Shown here: positions 35,136 to 48,627 of the stretch, in pieces
Numbering within the stretch: the first letter of the stretch is position 1
How the letters are laid out: each line of letters starts with the position of its first letter
NCBI RefSeq assembly: GCF_003344885.1
Contig: NZ_CP031155.1
Coordinates: 2,497,327 to 2,561,326 of the forward strand
Reading direction: 5' to 3'
Source: Altererythrobacter sp. ZODW24
GTDB lineage: Bacteria; Pseudomonadota; Alphaproteobacteria; Sphingomonadales; Sphingomonadaceae
Length of the DNA: 64,000 bases
The notes under the pieces: generated by a model
The model's input: only the letters and a program-made list of their open reading frames with translations
What the model was told of the DNA's origin: nothing
Database searches by the model: none
Program-made: the position numbers and the translations under genes

Positions 35136-36077
35136 GTGTTAGTTTTTCCCCGCAAGCTGAGGCCAATTTTGCATCAATCGGACCGTTCAGGACTGCTGTT
35201 TGCCTTGGCCGGCTTTTCGATCCTGTCGCTGGGCGACGGAGTGATCAAAAGCATGGCGGGTGAATGGCCAGCCACCGGCGTGGCGGCTCTGCGCTATGCG
35301 ATTGGCGCAGCAGGTCTCGCTATCATCTTGCTGATAAAGGAGGGCCGTGCAGGTTTCGTCTTCCCGCATCCGGTTGCGCAGTTGATGCGCGGTGTGGGCA
35401 TGGGTGTGGCAACTGTGTCCTTCTTCAGTGCAGCATTCTTGATGCCATTGGCAACGGCGACCGCCATCGCATTTACGGCTCCAATGATAACCGCGATCCT
35501 CTCACGTTTCATTTTGGGAGAGCCGGCACCGCGCGCGACTTGGCTCGCCTCCATCGCCGCTTTGGTTGGCGTGCTGATTATGTTGAGACCCAGCTTCGCC
35601 GATATTGGCTGGCCTGCATTGCTCCCGCTTCTCGCTTCGGTTGGTTTCAGCATTTCGATCATCGGCAACCGCATGGTCGCCGGGCTGGGCAGCACGCTGT
35701 CGATGCAAGTGATCGTGGCCAGTATCGCAGCGGTCTTTTTGGTCTGTGCCGCATCACTTGGGTCGGTCAGCGGCATTCCGCAGCTGGCAGTGACGGTGCC
35801 GGATTGGACGATATTGGCCCGCTGTGCGCTGGTGGCAGTTACCGCGAGCAGTGCGCATTGGCTGGTCTATATCGCCACTACCAAGGCTGGAGCGGCAACG
35901 ATTGTCCCGATGACCTATGTTCAGTTGCTCGTCGCTGCCATGCTCGGAATCATGTTCTTTGAGGACGTTCCAGATGCGATGACGCTGCTGGGTGCGTCAA
36001 TCATCATCGGCGCAGGGCTGTATCTATGGCGCGAGGGCGGACAGCAACGCCGCGCGAATATGGCTGCCAATAGCTGA
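35136..36077 (+). CDS. EamA-family (DMT) transporter
   Basis: This is a protein of up to 313 residues from GTG. A TTG at 35169, preceded by GAGG, would remove 11 residues and avoids a small hairpin (CACCC...GGGTG, then TTAGTTTTT) that overlaps the GTG. Ten hydrophobic segments in two EamA repeats are visible (LLFALAGFSILSLGDGVIKSM; FSAAFLMPLATATAIAFTAP; GEPAPRATW; TYVQLLVAAMLG). The substrate is unknown. It is convergent with atpC, with a bidirectional terminator between. Confidence 0.85.
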   Translation: MLVFPRKLRPILHQSDRSGLLFALAGFSILSLGDGVIKSMAGEWPATGVAALRYAIGAAGLAIILLIKEGRAGFVFPHPVAQLMRGVGMGVATVSFFSAAFLMPLATATAIAFTAPMITAILSRFILGEPAPRATWLASIAALVGVLIMLRPSFADIGWPALLPLLASVGFSISIIGNRMVAGLGSTLSMQVIVASIAAVFLVCAASLGSVSGIPQLAVTVPDWTILARCALVAVTASSAHWLVYIATTKAGAATIVPMTYVQLLVAAMLGIMFFEDVPDAMTLLGASIIIGAGLYLWREGGQQRRANMAANS

Positions 36078-36082
36078 AACGA

Positions 36083-36110
36083 AAAAGGGCCGCCCGAAGG
36101 CAGCCCTTTG
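36083..36110. terminator. Bidirectional terminator between EamA gene and atpC
   Basis: AAAGGGC and GCCCTTT form the outer stem, with an inner GCC/GGC closing a CGAA loop. The A-rich left flank and T-rich right arm let it act on both strands, ending the EamA transcript and, from the other side, the atp operon. Confidence 0.75.
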
Positions 36111-36133
36111 AAACCATTTAGATGCCGAGTGGC

Positions 36134-36391
36134 TTAGCCGTCGACGTGTTCCGCCAGAACCGTAAGCCCATTGTTACCCACTTCGGCAAAACCGCCGCGG
36201 ATTTCGATGACTTCGGGCGCGCCGCCTTCGGTCTTGAAGACTTGCACAGCGCCGTCGCGGATCGTTGACATGAAAGGCGCGTGGCCCTCAAGCACACCGA
36301 ACTCGCCTTCCGCACCGGGAACGACCACCATGTGGACATCTTCGGAGCGGACCAGCTTGGCCGGTGTTACGAGTTCGAAGTGAAGTGCCAT
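36134..36391 (-). CDS. atpC: F1 ATP synthase epsilon subunit, short form
   Basis: This 85-residue protein starts [18 protein letters not shown] and holds only the N-terminal beta-sandwich ([38 protein letters not shown]). E. coli epsilon has about 139 residues, including a C-terminal helical hairpin that can inhibit ATP hydrolysis; here that part is absent. Short epsilon subunits are usual in sphingomonads as I recall, and alphaproteobacteria can use the separate zeta protein as inhibitor. It is the last gene of the atp operon, 5 bases after a small exported protein gene. Confidence 0.93.
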   Translation of the reverse strand: MALHFELVTPAKLVRSEDVHMVVVPGAEGEFGVLEGHAPFMSTIRDGAVQVFKTEGGAPEVIEIRGGFAEVGNNGLTVLAEHVDG

Positions 36392-36396
36392 TTTGA

Positions 36397-36971
36397 TTAC
36401 TTTCTTTCGATACGTGCAACGGTAATGATAGCTTGGATACCGGCGCCATCATTGAGGACGACTTGCGGGCCGTCGACCATCGCATAGTATGTCGGTTTCA
36501 AGGGGTCTGTCCCGAGTGAAAAAGCTTCGCGCATTAAGCCGCCTTGAGTTCCGCTTCGCGTTTTATCTGGTATCCAGGCCTTTGTTTTGAACAGTTCACC
36601 TGAGAAGTTCAGTCTTGTCCTTAGCGGATTTTTTGCATCCGAAAGAGTAACTTTGCACACGTTCAATCTGGCTTGCGAAGTAATCCAGACGACACCCTCA
36701 TCAGATTCGATCATCGCGTAAGTCGGGGCCTTGAAAAGCTGGCTAGCCATCAACTTTACATCCGCCGGAGGATCGTCGCGGATAATGATCTTGTCCTGAG
36801 CCAGTAGTTCGGCTTTCTCATTCTCCAAGTATGAACCCTGAGAAACTTGCATCATACATGCACGAAATCCGCGTTCGAGTGCCGATATCTCGATTGGCGC
36901 TGCCTCCTGCGATGCTGCCTGAGGTAATAGCGCTGCGGCTATAGCGATTGGCAGGCTCGCGAAGGAGCCCA

Positions 36972-36972
<1 letters not shown>
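36397..36972 (-). CDS. Exported protein of unknown function inside the atp operon (between atpD and atpC)
   Basis: This 191-residue protein has a Sec-type signal peptide ([21 protein letters not shown]). The mature part is about 170 residues with two cysteines (FRACMMQ; LNVCKV) and a beta-rich look ([28 protein letters not shown]). I do not recognise the family. Its ATG overlaps the atpD stop (TAATG) and it ends 5 bases before atpC, so it is translated with F1 genes although it is exported. The base composition looks less GC-rich than atpD. Confidence 0.75.
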
Positions 36973-39082
<2,110 letters not shown>

Positions 39083-39083
39083 A

Positions 39084-39953
39084 CTAGAGCGCTTCCGCGC
39101 CTGCGATAATTTCGATGAGTTCAGTGGTAATCGCGGCCTGACGGCTGCGGTTATACTGGATGGTGAGTTTCTGGATCAGATCGCCTGCGTTGCGCGTGGC
39201 GTTGTCCATTGCGGTCATCGAGGCACCCTGTTCTGAGGCCATGATTTCCAGCAACGCACCGAACAACTGCGTCTTCACATAACGTGGGAGCAGTTCTTCG
39301 AGAATTTCCTCTTCGCCCGGTTCATATTCAACAACCGCATCTGAACTTTCTTCAGTCGCCGGAGCGGGAACAGGAATGATCTGATCGATAGTTGGATCTT
39401 GCGCGAGCGCGGATTTGAACGTTGGATAGATCAAATGCGCGATGTCGAACTTGCCGGCTTCGTACATTTCGACCAGTTCGTCGGCGATCTTCGCAGCTTC
39501 TTCGAAGCCGGGATAGCGCACCACACTGGTGTCGAACTGGTTACCGATTTGGTTCGGGAAGTTGCGCTTTAGCGGCGCACGACCCTTCTTACCGACGAGG
39601 TAGAACTCAACGTCCTTACCTTCGGCTTCCAGTGCCTTAGCCTTCACACCAACCGCGCGAACGAGGTTGGAGTTGAGACCGCCGCACAGGCCCTTGTCGG
39701 TATTCACAACCACCAGAAGGTGGCGTTTGTCCGAGCCGGTTCCGGCGAGAAGCTTTGGCGCATCGTCACCCGAGACCTTGGAGGCAAGGGCGGCCATGAC
39801 CGAAGCGAGACGCTCCGCATAGGGGCGTGCTTCTTCAGCTGCTGCCTGCGCCTTGCGGAGCTTGGCAGCTGCGACCATTTGCTTGGCCTTGGTGATCTTC
39901 TGAGTCGACTTAACCGACCCGATCCGATCCTTGAGTGCTTTAAGCGAGGCCAT
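39084..39953 (-). CDS. atpG: F1 ATP synthase gamma subunit
   Basis: This 289-residue rotor shaft has the conserved N-terminal coiled-coil ([33 protein letters not shown] in continuous helix pattern) and the matching C-terminal helix ([35 protein letters not shown]). [17 protein letters not shown] is the family signature. It turns within the alpha3beta3 head. It follows atpA by 26 bases and is itself followed by an exported-protein gene rather than atpD. Confidence 0.97.
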   Translation of the reverse strand: MASLKALKDRIGSVKSTQKITKAKQMVAAAKLRKAQAAAEEARPYAERLASVMAALASKVSGDDAPKLLAGTGSDKRHLLVVVNTDKGLCGGLNSNLVRAVGVKAKALEAEGKDVEFYLVGKKGRAPLKRNFPNQIGNQFDTSVVRYPGFEEAAKIADELVEMYEAGKFDIAHLIYPTFKSALAQDPTIDQIIPVPAPATEESSDAVVEYEPGEEEILEELLPRYVKTQLFGALLEIMASEQGASMTAMDNATRNAGDLIQKLTIQYNRSRQAAITTELIEIIAGAEAL

Positions 39954-39979
39954 ATTGGCTCCTTAATTCTCTCTCAGGT

Positions 39980-42096
<2,117 letters not shown>

Positions 42097-42310
42097 GCGA
42101 GAAGGTCCTCTTGGATCACAGAAAAAGAATTGTCGTGTATGCCGTAGCGACAGGTCGGAAACCCCTCTGGCAAGCTCGGCGCGCGCCTAGCATTGAGCCG
42201 AAACGGATGCAAGCCGACTCCTGACAGAATCCTCACGATTGATGCGGCACCCCTTAATGATGTAATGCTGCCGCCAGAAGGCCCGCAGAGGCCAAATTTG
42301 GAGAGATGCG

Positions 42311-43138
42311 ATGAAACTGACCCCGATGGCGCCAGAGTGCGGCGTGGAAATTTCCGGAATCCAGATTGCGGACGCAGCTGGCGGCGACATAGATGCCATC
42401 AAGAAGGCCATTTATACGCATGGTGTCGCGGTGTTCCGCGATCAGGAGCTTACTCCGGATCAGCACATTGCCTTTGCGAAGCGCTGGGGCGGGATCGATG
42501 TGAACCAATATTTCCCACTCGAGGAAAAACATCCTGAAATCGCGGTTGTTCGTAAGAGCGCGCATCAGGAAACCAATATCGGCGGCGCATGGCATACGGA
42601 CCATTCCTACGATCAAATTCCGGCGATGGGCTCCATTCTTGTGGCGCGTGTTCTGCCGCCATCGGGAGGCGACACGCTGTATGCGCACATGGGCGCTGCT
42701 TACGATTCGCTTTCGACGGAGCTGAAGCAGGATATTGAAGGTCTTGAAGCATTCCACACTGCCGACCATGTCTACAAAGAAGATGGCCTCTATGCGCAGT
42801 CGGATATGGGCAGTGACCTTCGCGGACAGGATCAGCGAACTGGTGCGACGCACCCCATCGTGATTCGCCACCCGCATACGGGCCGCAAGCTGCTTTATGT
42901 AAACAGCGCCTTCACGATCAACATCGTCGGCAAAACCCGCGAGGAAAGCCTGCCGCTGCTCAACCGTCTGTATGATGCCGCTGTAAGCGAAGACAATCAG
43001 GCGCGTGTTGAGTGGAAACCTGGCACGATTGCGATCTGGGACAACCGCGTGACATGGCACAACGCCATGAACGACTACCAAGGCCACGCCCGCGAGATGC
43101 ACCGCATCACGCTAAGCGGTGAGGCGCTTGCGGCCTAA
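42311..43138 (+). CDS. TauD/TfdA-family Fe(II)/2-oxoglutarate dioxygenase
   Basis: This 275-residue dioxygenase has the iron-binding H-x-D in WHTDHSY, the distal His in VTWHNAMNDY, and the 2-oxoglutarate-binding Arg in REMHRITLSG. VAVFRDQELTPDQHIAFAKRWG is the family opening. TauD-type enzymes release sulfite from taurine or hydroxylate other acids; this subgroup's substrate is unknown. GGAGAG precedes the ATG. There are no tau transporter genes nearby. It is convergent with the protease gene, separated by 3 bases. Confidence 0.9.
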   Translation: MKLTPMAPECGVEISGIQIADAAGGDIDAIKKAIYTHGVAVFRDQELTPDQHIAFAKRWGGIDVNQYFPLEEKHPEIAVVRKSAHQETNIGGAWHTDHSYDQIPAMGSILVARVLPPSGGDTLYAHMGAAYDSLSTELKQDIEGLEAFHTADHVYKEDGLYAQSDMGSDLRGQDQRTGATHPIVIRHPHTGRKLLYVNSAFTINIVGKTREESLPLLNRLYDAAVSEDNQARVEWKPGTIAIWDNRVTWHNAMNDYQGHAREMHRITLSGEALAA

Positions 43139-43141
43139 GGG

Positions 43142-44707
43142 CTACTCGCCCTCGACCTGACAATTATAGACCAGCCGCTCGTTCGGGCGGTCGGGCAGCA
43201 GGGCTAGGATCGTTTCCTGCTTGCTGCCCAAGTCTTGTGCTGTCTCTTCGCCGCCGCCGCATTGCGGAGCCTTGTAGTCGCCGCGTTCTTTGCGTGCCTC
43301 GGTGATTTCTGCGCGGCCAAGCAAGTAGCGCTCGACGCGGTATTCGGCGGTGTTAGCGTCGTAACTGTTTACCGACACAACCGCTTCTTCATTGGGTACG
43401 AACACGCGGTTCCACTTGCCGCTCGACAGGCCATATTGAGTGCGGCCGTTGACGCAGCCATCTTCGGCCCATTCGAGCGGTAGATCATCGGTTTGCGCGC
43501 CAGTGATTCGGCTGCGGGTGACGTCGATAGTGCAGAGCAACTTGCCGACGCCAGCAGTGCTCGGCGGTTCATCGGGGTTTGAGGTCTCGCCATTCGTCTC
43601 TGCGAGCTTTGCCGCAGTCCGGTCATCAAGCTCCGACATACCCGGACGGGTGAACCACATGGCGATGGCTGCAATCATTGCGACCCCGGCGATGCTGCCC
43701 GCGATCATTGTGCGGCGTTCATTGCCCGCCTGTTTGGCTTGGTAAGCGACGAAACCGGCCACTAGCGCAATCACGAGGAACATCGCTGCGAGCGCCATCG
43801 CGTTCTCACGCTCTTCCATGATTTCAAACTGGGCTGATTCGCGCGCCTTGGCACGGGCTTGCCTATTCGCCGCTTCGGCGCGTTCAGTCGCAGCGGCTGC
43901 GCTCATTTGCTTGCGATTAGCGGCTGCTCGCTCCGCTGCATCGAGGTCGGCTAGGCTGCGGCATGGCATGCCATTAACACGCGGCGTGACATCGTTGGCG
44001 CGCAGGAAGGGCAGCAGTTCACGCATAGAGACCGCGAAGAAAAACTCTGCATCGCCGCCATTCGAATCCGCGCCAAAGCTGTTTACGCCCAACACACGCC
44101 CGCAACTATCAAGTAGGGGGCCGCCGGAATTACCGCGCGCAATCGGGGCTGTGTGCAGGATTGTATCGAATTGCCGTGATGGGCGATTACCAGACAGAGA
44201 GCCGCGGCTTTTAACAGGCGGCTGGCTTTTGAAAATATCGGCGATTTGCAGACCCTGCGCCTGATCGACATTCATCGGGTAGCCGACCGCTGAGACTTCG
44301 CCGCTTTCGGGGCTAGCGGCACCGCCGAGTGTAAGGACTGGCAAGCGCAGGTTACCGGTTATCTCGACAAGCGCTAGATCGTTGCGCCGCGAAATGGAGA
44401 TGATCTTGGCATAGGCCGCGTCACCGCCCTCCGATGGAACGATACCAATTCGCAGGTCAGGATTGGTCACCACCTCTTCGACCACATGGGCGTTGGTAAC
44501 GATCCGCTTCGGGGTCACAGCAAATCCGCTGCCATGGCTGACCGGTATCACTTCACCATTTGCACCGTCGACAATGACCACGCGGACAACACCGCGAGCG
44601 GCGGCCGAGATATCCGAAGGATCAGCGCTGGCGGGCGCTGTTATAGTGAGGGAAGCCAAGAGCAACAGACTTATGGCGGCAAAGCGTTTTGCGAAGGCAG
44701 AAATCAT
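43142..44707 (-). CDS. Membrane-anchored trypsin-like serine protease
   Basis: The ATG at MISAFAKRF gives 521 residues with a signal peptide (LLLLASLTITAPASA). Residues about 35-235 are an S1C protease domain with the triad His in TNAHVV, Asp in RNDLALVEI and Ser in ARGNSGGPLL. An Ala/Glu/Arg coiled-coil segment follows. Then come two transmembrane helices (MALAAMFLVIALVAGFVAY; MIAGSIAGVAMIAAIAMWF) and a C-terminal domain of about 130 residues with four cysteines. No PDZ domain is seen, unlike DegP. It may cut misfolded envelope proteins or act as a signalling protease. Confidence 0.85.
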   Translation of the reverse strand: MISAFAKRFAAISLLLLASLTITAPASADPSDISAAARGVVRVVIVDGANGEVIPVSHGSGFAVTPKRIVTNAHVVEEVVTNPDLRIGIVPSEGGDAAYAKIISISRRNDLALVEITGNLRLPVLTLGGAASPESGEVSAVGYPMNVDQAQGLQIADIFKSQPPVKSRGSLSGNRPSRQFDTILHTAPIARGNSGGPLLDSCGRVLGVNSFGADSNGGDAEFFFAVSMRELLPFLRANDVTPRVNGMPCRSLADLDAAERAAANRKQMSAAAATERAEAANRQARAKARESAQFEIMEERENAMALAAMFLVIALVAGFVAYQAKQAGNERRTMIAGSIAGVAMIAAIAMWFTRPGMSELDDRTAAKLAETNGETSNPDEPPSTAGVGKLLCTIDVTRSRITGAQTDDLPLEWAEDGCVNGRTQYGLSSGKWNRVFVPNEEAVVSVNSYDANTAEYRVERYLLGRAEITEARKERGDYKAPQCGGGEETAQDLGSKQETILALLPDRPNERLVYNCQVEGE

Positions 44708-44804
44708 GCGCCGTGAATACGGATGGTGCACCGGCTTGACCAGCAATTTTGCTTACTTGGCACAATCGGCATAAGCTGACGGTCTGCTTGATAAGGAACG
44801 ATTG

Positions 44805-45194
44805 ATGGTATCGAAGAAACTCTCCGGCGTGTTGGCACTATTGGCTTGCGGCATCGCGGCACCCTCAGTCGCGCAGGATTATCCCGCGCATTCCGAAGAT
44901 GTCGAAGCGGTCCGTGATGCTGACAACAGTTGGACCGAGACGCCCGTCACTGGCGAGGCTATTACATGGGGCGGAAATATCCGGCTCGGCCCTGGTCTGC
45001 AGTTCGACCGAATTGGTAGCACCCTTCAGGGGCGCAGCGTTACGTTGCTTACCCGTACCGACCGTATGTGGCTTGATATGCCGTGGTTTAAAGTCCGGTT
45101 TTCGAATGGCCAGATCGGCTACATTGCAGGCGGATTGCTATGCTCGCGAGAGCCGGAAATCGAAGGACTTTTCAACAGCAACAATTGCCGTTGA
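44805..45194 (+). CDS. Exported SH3-domain protein
   Basis: From the ATG after AAGGAACG this is a 129-residue protein with a signal peptide ending SVAQDY. The body is a bacterial SH3 domain: ITWGGNIRLGPGLQFDRIGSTLQGRSVTLL, then MWLDMPWFKVRFSNGQIGYIAGGLLC. The last residues EGLFNSNNCR add a cysteine that could pair with the one in LLCSRE. Such SH3b proteins often bind peptidoglycan or partner proteins in the periplasm. It is divergent from the serine protease and upstream of ada. Confidence 0.83.
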   Translation: MVSKKLSGVLALLACGIAAPSVAQDYPAHSEDVEAVRDADNSWTETPVTGEAITWGGNIRLGPGLQFDRIGSTLQGRSVTLLTRTDRMWLDMPWFKVRFSNGQIGYIAGGLLCSREPEIEGLFNSNNCR

Positions 45195-45260
45195 TGCGCT
45201 TTTTGCTTTGAACGCAATTTTCGGGAAGCGCTGGGCGGTTTGTCGGCCTATCAAGGCCTC

Positions 45261-46292
45261 ATGAGCCAGATTGCTATCCCTAACGACAACGAAGCGTGGT
45301 CTGCCGTGATGCGGCGCGACCGCACGTTTGACGGGCGTTTTGTTACCGGAGTTCATTCGACAGGCATCTATTGCCGCCCATCCTGCGCAGCCCGGCATCC
45401 GGCGCGTAAGAATGTGGAGTTCTACGCTGATGGCGAAGCGGCCCGGCAAGACGGGCTGCGGGCGTGTAAACGCTGCCTGCCCGATGATGTTGCGCGTGAT
45501 GAAGCAGCTGTGGCCAAGGCACTGAAGCTTATGAAGGCGGCCCAAAGCGCCATGTTGCTTGACAATGTGGCGGCGGCGACAGGCTATTCGCCCACCCATT
45601 TCCAGCGCGTGTTTAAACGTAATGTCGGAATGACACCGGCGGCGTTTCAGCGCGCGCTCCGGCGTGAGCGCGCGGGGCAGGAACTCACCGTCGCAGACAG
45701 TGTGACCGAGGCGATTTACGCGGCGGGCTATAATGCCTCTTCGCGGTTTTACGAAGACGGGAAAGAGAGAATGGGCATGACAGCTTCGGCTTGGAAGAAT
45801 GGCGGCGCGGGCGTGACGATCCATTGGGCGGTTGTCGAAACGTCGCTTGGCTCCATGCTAGTCGGCGCGACCGACAAGGGCGTGTGTCGCCTGTCCTTCA
45901 ATGAGGGCCCCGAAGAGCTGGAGCGCCGGTTTCCGAACGCGGAGCTTGTAGTGGGTGGCGAGGAATTTGGCGCGTTGCTGGCAAAGGTCGTTTCAGCGGT
46001 CGAGCAGCCCGGAACTGCCAATGATATACCGCTCGACGTCAAAGGCACCGCCTTTCAAGAGGCCGTCTGGCAAGAACTCCGGCGTATCCCACCGGGCGAG
46101 ACGCGCTCCTACGCCGAAATCGCTACATCGGTGGGCAAGCCCAAGGCCGTGCGCGCGGCAGGCAGTGCAAATGGGGCGAATAATGTCGCCGTTCTGATCC
46201 CGTGCCACCGCGTGGTGCGCAGCGACGGCTCACTGGGCGGCTATGCTTATGGATTAGAAGTGAAGCGCAAGCTTTTGGAGAAAGAACAATGA
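45261..46292 (+). CDS. ada: Ada bifunctional DNA alkylation repair protein and regulator
   Basis: This 343-residue protein has three parts. The N-terminal Zn domain has GIYCRPSC and ACKRCLP (Cys38, Cys42, Cys69, Cys72), where Cys38 accepts methyl groups from phosphotriesters. An AraC-type helix-turn-helix (LLDNVAAATGYSPTHFQRVFKRNVGMTP) follows. The C-terminal O6-methylguanine methyltransferase carries PCHRVVRSDGSLGGYA. It repairs DNA and, once methylated, activates its own regulon. The TTG seven codons upstream is a less likely start. The stop overlaps the next gene (ATGA), implying that gene is alkylation-induced too. Confidence 0.95.
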   Translation: MSQIAIPNDNEAWSAVMRRDRTFDGRFVTGVHSTGIYCRPSCAARHPARKNVEFYADGEAARQDGLRACKRCLPDDVARDEAAVAKALKLMKAAQSAMLLDNVAAATGYSPTHFQRVFKRNVGMTPAAFQRALRRERAGQELTVADSVTEAIYAAGYNASSRFYEDGKERMGMTASAWKNGGAGVTIHWAVVETSLGSMLVGATDKGVCRLSFNEGPEELERRFPNAELVVGGEEFGALLAKVVSAVEQPGTANDIPLDVKGTAFQEAVWQELRRIPPGETRSYAEIATSVGKPKAVRAAGSANGANNVAVLIPCHRVVRSDGSLGGYAYGLEVKRKLLEKEQ

Positions 46293-47038
46293 CGAGCGTT
46301 TCTGAATTTGCGGCAATGCATGTGCCGGGCAATCCGCTGGTTTTGTGCAATATTTGGGATGCGGCCTCGGCCCGAATTGCGGCTGAAGCAGGAGCCAAGG
46401 CGCTGGCAACCGGCAGTTCGGCATTGGCAGGCGCGCTCGGCTTTGATGATGCGCAAGCCATTCCATTCGATATGCTGATCGGCGCGGTGGAGAGAATTCA
46501 GGCAGTATCTGACTTGCCGCTGACGGTGGATTTTGAGGCTGGCTACTCTGATGATCTGGCAGGCGTTGCAGAGAATGCGCAGCGGCTGACTGACATGGGC
46601 GTGGTCGGGTGTAATTTCGAAGATCAGGTGATCGGCGGGCAGGGGCTGATCGAGACTGCGCGCCAAGCGGAGTTGATCGCTGCCGTCGCTGCGACGGGGC
46701 TATTCGTCAATGCGCGCACCGACGTGTTTCTGGAGCGGCTGAGAGCTGGCGAAAACGCCAATGATCCCGAGCTGCTTCCCGAAGTCCTGGAGCGCGGGCA
46801 TGCCTATGCTGCGGCTGGGGCGGGTTCCTTCTTCATACCGGGTTTGAGCGACAGCACTTTGATCGCGGTCATCTGCGAGAAATCGCCGATCCCGGTGAAT
46901 GTGATGCGCCTACCAGACATGGCCAGCAATGCGGCACTTGCGGACCTGAGCGTGGCCCGCATCAGCTATGGACCCGCACCGTGGAACGAGGCGATGGCGG
47001 CGTTTCGCCGGATCGCTGAAGCAGCCTATTCGGCCTAA
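46289..47038 (+). CDS. Isocitrate lyase/PEP mutase-family enzyme
   Basis: This 249-residue TIM-barrel protein carries LVLCNIWDAASARIAAEAGAKALATGS, the Mg-site TVDFEAGYSDD, and VGCNFEDQVIG, typical of the ICL/PEPM superfamily. The isocitrate lyase KKCGH loop is absent, so it is not glyoxylate-cycle AceA; the activity may be a C-C or C-P lyase or mutase on a small oxo-acid. It overlaps ada at the start and the photolyase stop at the end. Placement after ada may mean co-induction by alkylation, which is an inference. Confidence 0.85.
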   Translation: MTSVSEFAAMHVPGNPLVLCNIWDAASARIAAEAGAKALATGSSALAGALGFDDAQAIPFDMLIGAVERIQAVSDLPLTVDFEAGYSDDLAGVAENAQRLTDMGVVGCNFEDQVIGGQGLIETARQAELIAAVAATGLFVNARTDVFLERLRAGENANDPELLPEVLERGHAYAAAGAGSFFIPGLSDSTLIAVICEKSPIPVNVMRLPDMASNAALADLSVARISYGPAPWNEAMAAFRRIAEAAYSA

Positions 47039-48591
47039 TCCCGCGCCCAGCCAGCTTTGGCGGGTTTGAGATCGTCTAATATCTGTTCGGCGCTATCCAG
47101 ATAATCGCCGCGCTTGTCCTCATCCATCCGGTCCCATGTCGAGAAGACGCGAGAGACGCGCGGGTTCTTCTGCAGGAAGTCTCGGTTGCGGACCATGAAG
47201 TCCCAATAGAGCGGGCCGAAGGGGCAGGCGCCTTCGCCGGATTTCTTAGACGGGGAGTAGCTGCATTCCTTGCAGTAATCGGACATCTTGTTGATGTAAT
47301 TTCCGCTGGCTGCATAGGGTTTGCTGGCCAGCTTCCCGCCATCGGCATGCAGCGCCATCGCGGCGACATTGGGCAGCTCGACCCACTCATAGGCGTCGGC
47401 ATATACAGCGAGGAACCAGTCCTCCACGTCTTGCGGCTTGATGCCTGCAATCAATGCGAAATTGCCGAGTACCATCAGTCGTTGGATATGATGGGCGTGG
47501 GCATTTTCGTGCGTCGAACGAACGCAATCGGCCATGCAGCGCATGTCGGTTTCGCCAGTCCAGTAAAAGTCTGGCAGCGGGCGCTCGGCCTTGAGATGGT
47601 TGGCATCTCGTAGCTCAGGCATTTCGAGCCAATACATTCCGCGAATATACTCCCGCCAGCCGATGATCTGGCGGATGAAACCCTCGACCGCGTTGATTGG
47701 TGCTGTGCCGGATTGGTAAGCTGCTTCCGCCGCCTCGCAGCATTTGATCGGGTCGAGAATGCCGAGATTAATCGAAGTGGAGAGCATCGAATGGAAGAGG
47801 TCATCCGACCCGTGGACCATGGCGTCCTGATACTTGCCGAAATCAGGTAGGCGTTGCTCAATGAAGGCGTCGAGCGCTTTTTCCGCATCGTCCGACGTCA
47901 CTGGCCAGCCGAAGTGATCGAGACCGCCGAAATGATCACCGAACTCCGCCTCAACCAACTCGATAACGTCTTGCGTGATTGCGCCGGGCGCAAATTTCGG
48001 CGTATCCGGCACGTCCATCGCGTCGTCGGGTGAGGCGCGGTTTTCCTTGTCGTAATTCCACTCACCGCCGATCGGATCATCGCCATCCATCAGCAGGCCA
48101 GTTTTGCGGCGCATCTCGCGGTAGAAATTCTCCATCCGCAGCATCTTGCGGCCCTGCGCCCAACCAAAGAATTCGGGAATTGAACATAGGAAGCGATCGT
48201 CATCGAGGATTTCGACTGGGCACTCCAGATCGCTATTCCAGTCTTTGATAGCCTGTTGGACACGCCATTCGCCGGACTCGACGACCTTAACTTCGCGCGC
48301 ATCGTGACGTTTCGCGGCGCGAGCAACCTCGCCAGAAAAGCTGTGGGTGTTTCCGCTATCGGTCAGCTTGATGTAATCGACTGTCCAGCCAGCATCTTCC
48401 AGCTCCGCCGCAAAATGCCGCATGGCAGAGAAAATCAGCGTGATTTTGGTCTTGTGATGCTTGACGTAAGTGGCTTCGTCACGGACCTCCATCATTAGTA
48501 TGACAGTATCGTCCTTGGTCCGCCCTCGCAGGCTGGCAAGTGTACGGGTTAGCTGATCGCCGAGGATCGGAACAAGGATAGGGCCGGACAT
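47035..48591 (-). CDS. phrB: FeS-cluster bacterial (6-4) photolyase / cryptochrome
   Basis: This 518-residue flavoprotein begins ILVPILGDQLTRTLASL, as do the DASH-unrelated FeS-BCP group. It has the four cluster cysteines at 356, 440, 443 and 456 (MADC; YCKEC; GACPFG). This is nearly the spacing of Agrobacterium PhrB (350, 438, 441, 454), a (6-4) photolyase. HENAHAHHIQRLMVLGNF supplies the conserved His pair, and GWREYIRGMYW is the FAD region. It repairs UV lesions using blue light. Its stop overlaps the stop of the convergent ICL/PEPM gene by 4 bases. Confidence 0.93.
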   Translation of the reverse strand: MSGPILVPILGDQLTRTLASLRGRTKDDTVILMMEVRDEATYVKHHKTKITLIFSAMRHFAAELEDAGWTVDYIKLTDSGNTHSFSGEVARAAKRHDAREVKVVESGEWRVQQAIKDWNSDLECPVEILDDDRFLCSIPEFFGWAQGRKMLRMENFYREMRRKTGLLMDGDDPIGGEWNYDKENRASPDDAMDVPDTPKFAPGAITQDVIELVEAEFGDHFGGLDHFGWPVTSDDAEKALDAFIEQRLPDFGKYQDAMVHGSDDLFHSMLSTSINLGILDPIKCCEAAEAAYQSGTAPINAVEGFIRQIIGWREYIRGMYWLEMPELRDANHLKAERPLPDFYWTGETDMRCMADCVRSTHENAHAHHIQRLMVLGNFALIAGIKPQDVEDWFLAVYADAYEWVELPNVAAMALHADGGKLASKPYAASGNYINKMSDYCKECSYSPSKKSGEGACPFGPLYWDFMVRNRDFLQKNPRVSRVFSTWDRMDEDKRGDYLDSAEQILDDLKPAKAGWARD

Positions 48592-48627
48592 ATTCGCTCA
48601 ATGCACGGATCGGGTGTAAGTGCCTGA

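Noticed and set aside
35122-35147. Terminator-like hairpin CACCC...GGGTG plus T-run at the EamA gene start
   Set aside because: No plus-strand gene precedes it, and the 5-6 bp stem is weak; used only as an argument about the start codon.
45195-45202. TGCGCTTT (reverse of AAAGCGCA) before ada as an Ada box
   Set aside because: It is a short match in inverse orientation without the AAT-N6-GCAA arrangement, so chance is likely.
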